Source: Streptomyces sp. NBC_00287
GTDB taxonomy: Bacteria; Actinomycetota; Actinomycetes; Streptomycetales; Streptomycetaceae
Reading direction: 5' to 3'
NCBI RefSeq assembly: GCF_036173105.1
Contig: NZ_CP108053.1
Location: 7,006,001 to 7,070,000, forward strand
Length of the DNA: 64,000 bases
The position numbers were made by a program, and so were the translations under genes. Under the pieces are notes generated by a model that saw only the letters and a list, made by a program, of their open reading frames with translations, was not told where the DNA came from and searched no databases. Of the stretch, positions 1 through 14,500 are shown in pieces; position 1 is the first letter of the stretch; every line of letters begins with the position of its first letter.

Positions 1-785
1 GCATCGCGCTGGCCGCCGCGCGCGGTATCCATCTGCTGCCGGACCGCGTGAGCGCCTGCGCCGCGGCCGCCGCCTACACCGTGCCCAAGCTGCTGCAGGA
101 CTCCGCGCACGATCTGTCCACCGTGCTCGGCGAGGCGTACTTCGACGTCAAGGGCCGCTACGGCGCCTTCGGCCGCATGGTGCGCGATCTGCCGCTGCTC
201 GGCCAGGGCCACGCCGGCACCGCCGCCCGCCAGGCCATGCTGGTCGCCCAGCTCCCGCACCTGGCCCGCAACTCCTGGCTGGTCGACGAGGAGCCGCCCG
301 CCGCGCTGCTGCGCCCCTGGGAGGACCTGCCGCCCGCCGACCTCGCCGCGCTGTCCCCGGCCGGCGCCTCCGACCCTGTCGTCCCCGTGCTGGCGGCCTG
401 CGCCGGTGCCGACGGCGAGCTGGGCGAGCTCGTCACCGCCTTCCTCGGCGAACTGCGCGAACTGCGCGACCGGTTCGCCAGGATCGCCCCCGGCGACGGA
501 CTGTCCACCCCGGACACCCTCGCCCTCACCGACCGCTACGCCCTGGTCTGCGCCGCGGCGGCCAGCCTCGGCGTCTGGCGCGAGCACCACAGTGCCCGGC
601 CCGGCACCTTCCTGGCCGACCCCGCGTGGATCACCGGCGCGCTGCACAGGCTGGGCGTCCTGCTGGGGCTCGACGTACCGAAGGCTCCGCAGGAGTCCGT
701 CGAGCGGCTGCTGTTCGACACGGTCATGGACCGCTACGAGCGGCGGCGTTCCTACGACCTGCACGAGACGTCTCTCGAAGCCTGA
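1..785 (+). CDS. Acyl-CoA dehydrogenase-like protein, 3' part (5' end outside window)
   Basis: The reading frame is open from the first bases of the window and ends at a TGA at 783-785, so only about 260 C-terminal residues are visible. The region around residues 45-75 has the G..Y..FG..VRDLP...G..GT pattern followed by a Q-containing helix, which resembles the C-terminal helical domain of acyl-CoA dehydrogenases; the FAD and active-site regions lie upstream and cannot be checked. An ATG is not needed within the window: an internal GTG at 48 is not a convincing start because the coding pattern continues upstream. It is 17 bp ahead of an ACP gene and probably belongs to the same operon, so it may act on an ACP-bound intermediate. 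Family assignment is moderate and function is inferred only. Confidence 0.55.
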   Translation, partial: IALAAARGIHLLPDRVSACAAAAAYTVPKLLQDSAHDLSTVLGEAYFDVKGRYGAFGRMVRDLPLLGQGHAGTAARQAMLVAQLPHLARNSWLVDEEPPAALLRPWEDLPPADLAALSPAGASDPVVPVLAACAGADGELGELVTAFLGELRELRDRFARIAPGDGLSTPDTLALTDRYALVCAAAASLGVWREHHSARPGTFLADPAWITGALHRLGVLLGLDVPKAPQESVERLLFDTVMDRYERRRSYDLHETSLEA

Positions 786-802
786 CCGGAAGGAAACCGC
801 CC

Positions 803-1105
803 ATGAGCCACGGTACGCACGCCGACGACACACGCGCCGGCAACTCGTCCGGCGATCTGATCTCCGCGGTGGTCCAGGCGGTGCGACGGGTCATCGACGA
901 CCCGGTTGCCGAGGTGGGCACGGACTCCCTGCTGCGCGAGGACCTGGGCTTCGACTCGGTCCTCATCATGCAGCTGAAGTACCGCGTCGAGCAGGCCGTC
1001 CCGGAGCTCGGTGAACTCTCCCTGCCCGACATGATCGGCAGCATGACATCCGTGGGTTCCCTGGTCGCTTACCTGCGCGACCGTCTGGTGAAGGCGGCTG
1101 TCTGA
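803..1105 (+). CDS. Free-standing acyl carrier protein
   Basis: A 100-residue acyl carrier protein. The phosphopantetheine serine lies in the motif GFDSVLIMQL at about residue 52, with the expected helix 2 after it. The ATG at 803 follows a GGAAGGA ribosome site 8 bp upstream. Its stop overlaps the start of the phosphopantetheinyl transferase (TGATG). It differs from the minimal type II PKS ACP further downstream (1991) and probably carries a distinct acyl group, perhaps the substrate of the preceding acyl-CoA-dehydrogenase-like enzyme. The cargo is not evident from sequence. Confidence 0.85.
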   Translation: MSHGTHADDTRAGNSSGDLISAVVQAVRRVIDDPVAEVGTDSLLREDLGFDSVLIMQLKYRVEQAVPELGELSLPDMIGSMTSVGSLVAYLRDRLVKAAV

Positions 1106-1923
1106 TGGCCGCTCCCGCCGCCGGGGCCCCCGTGCGTGTGTACGGTCCCGAGGGAGCCTGGGACAAGGTGCTGGAACCGCTCGCGACACGCGGCACCGTC
1201 GTCACCTTCGGCAGAGTCGCCGACTGGCTTCCATCGAACACTGAAGAAAGGGTTCTGCGCCCCTTGCTCGGCCCCCGTGACTGGGCCCGCTTCCAACGGC
1301 TGAGCCACCGCCGGGTGCGGGAGGGCTTTCTCGCCTCCCGACTGCTGCTGAAGCACACCGCGGCCCGGGTGCTGGCCAGCCGCCCCGAGGCGGTGGACCT
1401 GGCGTACAAGCCGGGCGGCCGGCCCTATCTGCGCGGCTGCGACCAGATCGACATCAGCCTCAGCCACACCGAGGAGGTCATAGTCGTCGGGGTGACCCGG
1501 CGCGGCCTGCTCGGCGTCGACGTGGAGCGCGCCGAACGCCCGATGGTGGGCACCGGTGTCGAGTTCCAGGCCTGTACGCCGCACGAGCGCGCGCTGCTGG
1601 ACTCGCTGCCCGAGCAGACCCGCAACAAGGCCCTGGTCCGGCTGTGGACGCTCAAGGAGGCGTACAGCAAGGCCATCGGCCAGGGGCTGCGCTTCCGGTT
1701 CACCGAGTTCGGCTTCACGCTCGACGACGCGCGTATCCGCCTCCAGCGGCCGGACGGCTCCCCGGGCACCGGCCCGGAGTGGACCTTCGGCACCTATGCC
1801 CTGGAGTCCGACTACGTGGTGAGCGCCGCCCTGCGCGACGAGGGCTTCGGCGCCGCGGCGGACACCGCCGCCGACACCACGCTGGACCAGAGCCTGCTCG
1901 GCGTGCTGCTCGGCCGGCTCTGA
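1105..1923 (+). CDS. 4'-phosphopantetheinyl transferase, Sfp type
   Basis: A 272-residue Sfp-superfamily transferase that should convert the cluster's apo carrier proteins to holo form using coenzyme A. Visible motifs are the LSHTEE substrate-contact segment, GVDVE (Mg-binding acidic pair) at about residue 133, and the WTLKEAYSKAIGQGL signature at about residues 180-194. Length suits the Sfp/EntD group rather than the short AcpS type. It is translationally coupled to the ACP upstream and sits between two ACP genes. The window holds at least four discrete carrier proteins and three PKS-embedded ACPs as likely partners. Confidence 0.93.
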   Translation: MAAPAAGAPVRVYGPEGAWDKVLEPLATRGTVVTFGRVADWLPSNTEERVLRPLLGPRDWARFQRLSHRRVREGFLASRLLLKHTAARVLASRPEAVDLAYKPGGRPYLRGCDQIDISLSHTEEVIVVGVTRRGLLGVDVERAERPMVGTGVEFQACTPHERALLDSLPEQTRNKALVRLWTLKEAYSKAIGQGLRFRFTEFGFTLDDARIRLQRPDGSPGTGPEWTFGTYALESDYVVSAALRDEGFGAAADTAADTTLDQSLLGVLLGRL

Positions 1924-1990
1924 ACCACCAACTCCCCATACCACCGCACCACTTCACCCTTCATCCGGTTCAACTTTCAAGGAGGAATCC

Positions 1991-2260
1991 ATGGCCATGT
2001 CCGACTCCGCCGGCTTCACCCTCGACGATCTGCTCCGGCTCCTGCGCGAGAGCGCCGGCGTACCGGAGAGCGTCGACCTGAAGGCCGACGACGTCCTGGA
2101 CACGCCCTTCTACCGGCTCGGCTACGACTCGTTGGCGCTGCTCCAGGTCACCGGGCGGATCAAGCGTGAGTACGGGCTGCTGCTGCCCGACACGATCGTC
2201 GCCGACGCCCCGACCCCCCGGGCCCTGCTCACCGTCATCGCGCAGGCACGTGCGGCCTGA
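1991..2260 (+). CDS. Acyl carrier protein of type II (aromatic) PKS type
   Basis: An 89-residue ACP with the features of minimal aromatic PKS carrier proteins: N-terminal FTLDDLLRLL, a central DTPFYRLGYDSLALL motif with the pantetheine serine at about residue 47, and a REYGLLLPD segment after helix 2. The ATG at 1991 is preceded by AAGGAGG. No other ACP of this kind is present, and the KS-alpha/KS-beta pair at 38333-40815 has none beside it, so this is the likely partner although it lies 36 kb away. It ends the first operon; a strong hairpin follows at 2311-2358. Confidence 0.88.
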   Translation: MAMSDSAGFTLDDLLRLLRESAGVPESVDLKADDVLDTPFYRLGYDSLALLQVTGRIKREYGLLLPDTIVADAPTPRALLTVIAQARAA

Positions 2261-2310
2261 AGCAGCGGCGCGCGCTCCGTGCGCGCCGCTTCGCGGCCCG
2301 AACAAAAAGA

Positions 2311-2358
2311 GCCGGCCGCGTACCTTCCCGGAAATTCCGGAGAAGGTACGCGGCCGGC
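2311..2358. terminator. Bidirectional terminator hairpin between convergent genes
   Basis: Perfect 17-bp inverted arms at 2311-2327 and 2342-2358. The loop itself is almost fully paired (CCGGAA / TTCCGG at 2328-2340), giving a near-continuous stem with one bulge. It lies between the convergent ACP (+) and halogenase (-) and probably terminates both. There is no strong U tract. Confidence 0.8.
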
Positions 2359-2409
2359 CGTTGCGCTCCAGCTCTGCCGCTCTCCCGGCTGGGGGAGGGC
2401 CGGGTTCGA

Positions 2410-3753
2410 TCAGAAGCTGGGCGCGGCGGTGGGGGACCTCAGCTGACCCAGGTACGGGTGCCACAGGTGCGTCGGGTCGCTCTCGACGGCCTCGATGATC
2501 TCCCACATCGCGGACAGCGCCCTCGGCTCCTCGTCGTCGTAGACGTCGCCCTGGAGCATCTTGAGGATGTCCAGACGGTAGCGGTCGTCCTGGACGAAGG
2601 CCGTGAACAGGATGTTGAGGCGGTAGTAGGCCTCGATGAAGCGGTGCCAGTAGCCCACCGCCTTGCGGAGCTTGCCCTCGTAGGCGGCGAAGCGCTCGTG
2701 CTTGAAGTCGCCGGCCTCGGCGGCGGCGATGATGTCCTTCGCCGCGAGCCGCGCGCTGTTGAGCGCCACGGAGACACCCGAGGAGAAGATCGGGTCCACG
2801 AAGCGGGCGGCGTCGCCGATCAGGACGTAGTTGTCGCCGGCGATCTGCTTCATGCCGTAGCTGTAGTCGCCCTCGGTCTTCATGGGCTTGACCTGCTCGC
2901 AGTTCTTGAGCACGTCGAGCAGCTCGGGACGGGAGGCCACGGTGTCCCAGAAGTACTTCTCGCGGTCGCCGCCGTACTCCTGGAAGCGCTTCTTCTGGCT
3001 GACGACACCGATCGAGGTGATGGTGTCGGTGATCGGGATCTGCCAGACCCAGGTGTCGATGACCGGCAGGAAGTGGATGAAGATGTAGTCCGCCTGGTCC
3101 TTGTTGACGGCGAGGGCCTTGCGGTCCAGGCCCTCGAACCAGGTGTGCACGGCGTACTGGTTGAAGACCGGGTCCGGGACCTTGGTCTTGAGCTGGTTGC
3201 CCAGACGGGTCTGCCGGCCGCTCGCGTCGACCACCATCTTCACCGGGATGTGCGTCGACGAGGCGCCGACCTTGACCTCCACGACGGGCAGTTCGCCGTC
3301 GAAGTCGACCTTGCCGACCCGGACGCCCTGGAACACCTTGGCGCCCAGCTCCTCGGCGTGCTTGAGGAGGATGTGGTCGAACTTGCTGCGGTCGACGTGG
3401 AAGGTGTGGTCGCGGTCCACGCCGTCCTGGTCCCGCTCGCTGAACAGGACCTCAGCGGCGCGGAAGTCATGGTTCAGGCCACGGAAGCCGTTGTGGTTGA
3501 TGTCGCGGTCCTCGGCGGAGGTCCAGGCGGCACCGTACTTCTTCGGGAAGCCGGCGGCCTCGACCTTGTCCATGGCCCCTATCTCCAGGAGCACCGGGGT
3601 GGTGGCCGGGACCAGGGACTCGCCGACGTGCTCACGAGGAAAGTTCTCCGCCTCGAACACGGCCACGGACAGCCCGGCCTTGGCCAGGTACGAGGCCACG
3701 GTCGATCCCGCGGGGCCGCCGCCGATGACTGCGACGTCGAATTGTGCGTCCAC
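2410..3753 (-). CDS. FADH2-dependent halogenase, PltA-like (pyrrolyl-S-PCP chlorination)
   Basis: A 447-residue flavin-dependent halogenase. It has GGGPAGS near residue 11 (FAD site), the WVWQIP form of the WxWxIP motif in the middle, the candidate catalytic lysine in FPKKYGA, and FVDPIFSSG matching the halogenase FxxPxxSxG motif. Its length and architecture fit the PltA / Mpy16 / HrmQ group that chlorinates pyrrolyl-S-carrier protein. It lies 25 bp downstream of the PltL-like carrier gene in the same operon, which fits that substrate. Number and position of chlorines cannot be read from sequence. Reduced FAD probably comes from the flavin reductase at 30715-31233. Confidence 0.9.
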   Translation of the reverse strand: MDAQFDVAVIGGGPAGSTVASYLAKAGLSVAVFEAENFPREHVGESLVPATTPVLLEIGAMDKVEAAGFPKKYGAAWTSAEDRDINHNGFRGLNHDFRAAEVLFSERDQDGVDRDHTFHVDRSKFDHILLKHAEELGAKVFQGVRVGKVDFDGELPVVEVKVGASSTHIPVKMVVDASGRQTRLGNQLKTKVPDPVFNQYAVHTWFEGLDRKALAVNKDQADYIFIHFLPVIDTWVWQIPITDTITSIGVVSQKKRFQEYGGDREKYFWDTVASRPELLDVLKNCEQVKPMKTEGDYSYGMKQIAGDNYVLIGDAARFVDPIFSSGVSVALNSARLAAKDIIAAAEAGDFKHERFAAYEGKLRKAVGYWHRFIEAYYRLNILFTAFVQDDRYRLDILKMLQGDVYDDEEPRALSAMWEIIEAVESDPTHLWHPYLGQLRSPTAAPSF

Positions 3754-3778
3754 GATGCTCTCTCTTCCTTCGGTCGGT

Positions 3779-4054
3779 TCAGGCAGCGGGCTGCGGGGCC
3801 AGGGAATGGACCATGTCCGTGATGGCCGCCAGGTTCGCGAAGTTCCGGCCGGTGATGTGGGTCGGGGGCACGACGACCCCCAACTCGGTACGGATGAACG
3901 AGAGCAGCAGAGAGGTGTTCATGGAGGTGAGGACGCTCCACTCCAGCAGCGGGGTGTCGTCCGTCAGCTCCGAAACCTCGCTCTCGCCGAGGAACTGCTG
4001 CTCGATGTACTCGCTGATCCTCTGACGGATCTCTTCATGGGACAGCGCCGCCAC
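3779..4054 (-). CDS. Prolyl/pyrrolyl peptidyl carrier protein, PltL-like
   Basis: A 91-residue carrier protein. The usual GxDSL is replaced by LLEWSVLTSMN, with the pantetheine serine followed by MN, and it continues with THITGRNFANL. This pattern is characteristic of the PltL-type carriers that hold proline during its oxidation to pyrrole-2-carboxylate. The start is the GTG at 4054, with AGGAGG six bases upstream. It sits between the type II thioesterase and the PltA-like halogenase. Its partner adenylating enzyme and dehydrogenase are 27 kb away in the operon at 30.7-38.1 kb. Confidence 0.9.
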   Translation of the reverse strand: MAALSHEEIRQRISEYIEQQFLGESEVSELTDDTPLLEWSVLTSMNTSLLLSFIRTELGVVVPPTHITGRNFANLAAITDMVHSLAPQPAA

Positions 4055-4134
4055 TGGGGCCTCCTGATGGTCTCGGGCTTGGGCGTGGGGGGAGAGCCGT
4101 ACAGGCGGTGATGCTGGGCGCTCGCGGTTGAGGT

Positions 4135-4896
4135 TCACTCGGCAACCGCTCGGGCGACCGCCGCACGGGCCGCCGGGAAGCGGCGCGCGGTGGCCGCGAA
4201 CCGGGTCAGCCGGACGCCCAGCGCGGCCCTGAACTCCGGTTCCTGGAGGAAGAAATGGCCACCGGAGACCAGCGTGAGATCGAAGACCCCGGTGGTGATC
4301 CGGGACCACGCGGCCATGGACGAGGCATCGGTCAGCACGTCCTTGCGCCCGGCGAAGGTGGTCACCGGAACCGTCAGCCGGGGGCCCGGGGCGTGCGTGT
4401 ACGTCTCGACGACCTTCAAGTCGGCGCGGATCGCCGGAAGGTAGAACTTCAGCAGCTCCGGCTCGGCGAGCAGCGCCTCGGGCAGACCGCCGATCCGCTG
4501 CAGCCCCTGCACGAAGCCGTCGTCGGGCAGATGGTGGAAGGGGCGGTGCGAGAGCGGCTCGGTGGGCCCGTTGCGCCCGGACACCAGCAGCAGCTCCGGC
4601 GGGGTGCCCTGGGCGGTCAGCGCCCGGGCGGCCTCGTAGCCGAGCAGGGCGCCGAAGCTGTGCCCGTACAAGGCGTACGGCTCGTGCCGGCGCTCGCCGA
4701 TCAGCCGTACCGCCTCCTCGGTCAGCGCGGACAGACCGTGCAGCAGGGGTTCTCGTACCCGGGTGCCGTGCCCGGGCAGTTCCAGCGGTACGACCGTGAC
4801 GTGGTCCGGCAGATCGGCCGAGAGCCGGATGTAGGGATGCGCGCTGCCGCCCGCGTGGGCGAGACAGAACAGCGTCAGCTGTGGGTCGGTGGTCAA
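4135..4896 (-). CDS. Type II (editing) thioesterase
   Basis: A 253-residue alpha/beta-hydrolase thioesterase. It shows the N-terminal FCLAHAGGSAHPY motif, the nucleophile elbow GHSFGALLGYEAA, and a C-terminal GGHFFL histidine motif. Such enzymes remove stalled or wrong acyl groups from carrier proteins of PKS and NRPS systems. I chose the TTG at 4896 because AAGGAAA lies about 9 bp upstream and homologs begin shortly before the FCLAHAGG block; an upstream in-frame start at 4971 would add an unrelated tail. It is the first gene of the operon with the carrier protein and PltA-like halogenase. Confidence 0.88.
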   Translation of the reverse strand: MTTDPQLTLFCLAHAGGSAHPYIRLSADLPDHVTVVPLELPGHGTRVREPLLHGLSALTEEAVRLIGERRHEPYALYGHSFGALLGYEAARALTAQGTPPELLLVSGRNGPTEPLSHRPFHHLPDDGFVQGLQRIGGLPEALLAEPELLKFYLPAIRADLKVVETYTHAPGPRLTVPVTTFAGRKDVLTDASSMAAWSRITTGVFDLTLVSGGHFFLQEPEFRAALGVRLTRFAATARRFPAARAAVARAVAE

Positions 4897-4950
4897 GGGA
4901 GAGTTTCCTTCCGTGCTCGCAGGAAGGTCGGCGGACCTTGTTCGACCGCG

Positions 4951-4993
4951 ATCGCAACAGGGGGCGCTCAAGCCGCCGTCAACAGGTGTTCAA
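4951..4993 (-). promoter_or_regulatory. SARP-like triple heptamer promoter for thioesterase-PCP-halogenase operon
   Basis: Read on the minus strand: TTGAACA (4993-4987), TTGACGG (4982-4976) and TTGAGCG (4971-4965), each 11 bp after the previous one. Eight bases later comes a -10-like TGCGAT (4956-4951). Heptamers spaced 11 bp with 8 bp to the -10 are the layout of SARP-activated Streptomyces promoters. An AfsR- or PhoP-type 11-bp direct-repeat regulator is an alternative. The 4897-5233 gap holds this site, the promoter at 5166-5197, and no gene. Confidence 0.6.
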
Positions 4994-5165
4994 GGGGGGA
5001 GGGGCCCCGTCCGCCCGCTCCTGGCCGGAAGGCATCGCACCGGCGAGGCCGTCGACGGGCAGGCCAGACGGCCGGGTTCGACGGGCCGGACGCACTCGAC
5101 TCCTCGCGCTCCCCCGCCCGTTCACCGCCCTCGCGGGGGCGAACATCGGCCAACCTCCCGCTCTC

Positions 5166-5197
5166 TCAAGGGCGTCTTGAGTCCGCCTCCCTACCGT
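5166..5197 (+). promoter_or_regulatory. SARP-like promoter for ACP-PKS operon
   Basis: TCAAGGG (5166-5172) and TTGAGTC (5177-5183) are 11 bp apart, followed by 8 bp and a -10-like TACCGT (5192-5197). The layout matches the other cluster promoters. The first heptamer is the weaker match. The predicted transcript starts about 30 bp before the ACP start codon. Confidence 0.5.
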
Positions 5198-5233
5198 CGC
5201 TTTCGGCCGCACTTGAGGATGAGAGGTGCCACG

Positions 5234-5519
5234 GTGAGCGGACCTGCGAGGGAGATCACTTCCGAAGCGGTGGAGAACTGGCTGGTGGAGCAGATTGCCC
5301 AAAGGACCTTGCTGCCCCCGGCGATGGTGTCGGTTCACCTGTGCTTCGACGAGTTCGACATCGACTCTGCCGACAGCCTGGTGATCACCACGGCCCTGGC
5401 GGACTGGCTCGGCGACGAGGTTGACCCGCGTGCACTAGTCCGGCATCCGACGATCCGGTCGCTCGCCGGATACCTGGCCGGCCGACGTGGCCAGGTCACA
5501 ATGGGAGGTACTCCGGTCC

Positions 5520-5527
<8 letters not shown>
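5234..5527 (+). CDS. Free-standing acyl carrier protein
   Basis: A 97-residue ACP with the serine in FDIDSADSL, an acidic-rich form seen in some discrete carriers that pass starter or extender units to a type I PKS, followed by ADWLG. I chose GTG 5234 because GAGAGG lies about 7 bp upstream; the in-frame ATG at 5219 has no usable spacing. Its end overlaps the start of the first PKS by 8 bp, so the two are translationally coupled. It may relay the pyrrolyl starter from the PltL-like carrier to KS1, but that is inference. Confidence 0.8.
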
Positions 5528-11561
<6,034 letters not shown>

Positions 11562-11563
11562 CC

Positions 11564-14500
11564 ATGACGACCCCGGACTACCGGGCCCGCCTCGTCGAAG
11601 CCGTCCGCACCATCGAGAAGCTCCAGGGCGAGCTGGCGAAGAACCGCAGCCGCCCGCTGGACGAGCCGATCGCCGTCATCGGACTCGGCTGCCGGCTCCC
11701 CGGCGGCGCCAACAGCCCCGAGTCGTTGTGGCGGATGCTGGCCGACGGCACCGACACCATCCGGGACTTCCCGGCCGAACGCGGCGACGCGCAGGCGGTC
11801 TTCGACGACGACCCCGACCAGCCCGGCAAGGCGTACGTCACGCAGGGCGGCTTCCTCGACGAGCGCGTGGACCTGTTCGAGCCCGGCGTGTTCGGTATCT
11901 CGCCGCGCGAGGCCGTCGGCATGGACCCGCAGCAGCGGATCGTGCTGGAGGTCTCCTGGGAGGCGCTGGAGCGGGCCGGCTACGCGCCGGACCGGCTGAC
12001 CGGCAGCGCCACCGGCGTCTACTTCGGCGTCTCCACCACCGACTACGCCCGGCTGCGGCAGAGCGAGGGAGACATCCGGGACGTCGACGCCTACCAACTG
12101 GTGGGCGAGCCCAGCTTCGTGGCCGGACGGATCTCCTACACCCTCGGCCTGATGGGACCGAGCAAGGTCGTCGACACGACCTGCTCCTCCTCCCTGGTCG
12201 CGCTGCACGAGGCCTGCCAGGACCTGCGCACCGGCGAGTGCGACATGGCGCTCGCAGGCGGCGTCAACCTGATGCTCTCGCCGTACGGCTTCGTCATGAT
12301 GAGCAAGTTCGGCGGGCTCTCCCCGGACGGGCGCTGCAAGACCTTCGACGCGAGCGCGAACGGCTATGTGCGCGGCGAGGGCGCCGGTGTGGTCGTCCTC
12401 AAGCGCTACTCCGACGCGCTGCGCGACGGCGACCCGGTGCTGGCCCTGGTGCGCGGCTCGGCCGTCAACCACGACGGGCGCAGCAGCGGGCTCACGGTGC
12501 CCAACCCGGCCGCCCAGCAGGGAGTCATCCGGGGCGCCCTGGAGCAGGCGGGCATCGCCCCCGGCGACGTGGACTACATCGAGGCGCACGGCACCGGCAC
12601 CTCGCTCGGCGACCCGATCGAACTGAGGGCCCTGCAGGCCGTGATCGGCCGCAACCGCCCGGCGGACAGCCCGCTGAAGGTCGGCTCGATCAAGACCAAC
12701 ATCGGCCACCTGGAGTCGGCGGCCGGCATCGCCGGTGTACTCAAGCTGGTCCTCGCCCTCCAGCACGGCCACCTCCCGCCGCACCTGCACTTCAACGACC
12801 CCAACCCGAACGTCGACTGGGGCAAGCTGAACGTCGAGGTAACCAAGGACGGCGGCCCCTGGGGCGCCACCGGCGACCGGCCCCGGATCGGCGGCATCAG
12901 CAGCTTCGGCGCGAGTGGCACCAACGCGCACGCCGTCATCAGCGCGCCGCCCGTGAAGGCCGAGCCCCCGGCGTCCGCGGGACCCCAGGTGCTGACCCTG
13001 TCCGCGCACTCCGCCGAGGGTCTCGCCGAACTGGCCGGACGGTACACGGGGCATCTGCGCGACCACCCCGAGGAGCCGCTCGCCGACATCAGCTGGACCA
13101 GCCAGGTCGGCCGGTCCCGGCAGCGCAACGGAGTCGCCGTCACCGGCTCCACCGGAGGCGAACTCGCCGACGCGCTGGAGGCGTTCGCGCGCGGTGAGCG
13201 TGCCTCCGGCGTCGTCACCGCCGAACTCCCCGTCCACAAGCACCGCAAGACGGCCTGGCTGTTCACCGGCCAGGGTTCGCAGTACGCCGGAATGGCCCGC
13301 GGCCTTGCCGACGAACCCGCCTTCCGCACCCCCTTCGACGAGGCCGCGGAGCTGTTCGACGCGCACCTGGACCGCCCGCTGGCGTCCGTGGTGTGGCCGG
13401 AGCCCGGCCAGGAATCCCCGGTCGACGACACCCGCTACACCCAGCCCGCGCTGTTCGCGGTCGAGTACGCGCTCGCCCGGATGTGGCAGTCCTGGGGGCT
13501 CAAGCCCAGCGGACTGCTCGGCCACAGCATCGGCGGCATCGTCGCCGCCTGTATCGCGGGTGTCTTCGAACTGCCGGACGCCGTCCGTCTGGTCGCGGCG
13601 CGCGCCGCCCTGATGGCCGCGCTGCCCGCGGGCGGTGCGATGGCCGCCCTGGACTGCGACGAGGCCACGGCCCGCGCGGCCATCGCCGGCTACCGCGACA
13701 CCGTGTCGCTGGCCGGGGTCAACGGCCCCTCCAGCGTGGTGATCTCGGGCGCCGCCGCCGATGTGGACGCGGTCCGCACGGCGCTGGAGCAGCGCGGGAT
13801 GCGCACCACCCGGCTGACCGTCAGCCACGCCTTCCACTCCCCGTTGCTGGCGCCGATGCTGGCGGAGTTCCGCGCGGTCGCCGAGTCGCTGACCTACCGG
13901 ATGCCAAACCTGCCGCTGATCTCCGACCACACCGGACGCGCCTGGACCGCCGAGGACAGCGGCCCGGAGTACTGGGTGCGGCACGCGGCCGGCACGGTCC
14001 GCTTCCACGACGGCCTGACCGCGCTGCACGCGGAAGGGGCCCGCACCTTCCTGGAGATCGGACCCGCCCCGGTGCTCAGCGGCATCGGGGAACGCACCGG
14101 GCTGGACGGCGACTGCCTGTACGTGCCGTCCCTGTACAAGCCGAGGGCCGGCGCACCCGAGGACCGCACCGCCGTCCAGCGGGCGCTTGGTCTGCTGCAT
14201 CTGCGCGGCGAGACCGTGGACTGGACGGCGGTGCACTCGGGTTCGGGCCGCACTCCGCGTCGGGTGGCCCTGCCGGTCACCCCCTGGCACGGCGAGCGCT
14301 ACTGGTACGAGGAGCGCCGTGAGGCGCCCCGGGCCTCGGCGGGCACTCCGGTGCCGCAGGCCGGGATCCGGCTGCACAGTGCCGTACCGACCTATGAGCT
14401 CCAGCTGGACGCGCCGGACTGGGACCGCTTCGCGCGCACCGGATCGGACGGCTTCCGGTTCCTGCCCGTCGGCTCGCTGGGCCGCGCGGCGCGGGCGGCG

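Noticed and set aside
4897..4971. Longer thioesterase start at 4971
   Set aside because: It would add 25 residues unlike the family N-terminus and include the SARP-like promoter; TTG 4896 has a well-placed AAGGAAA.
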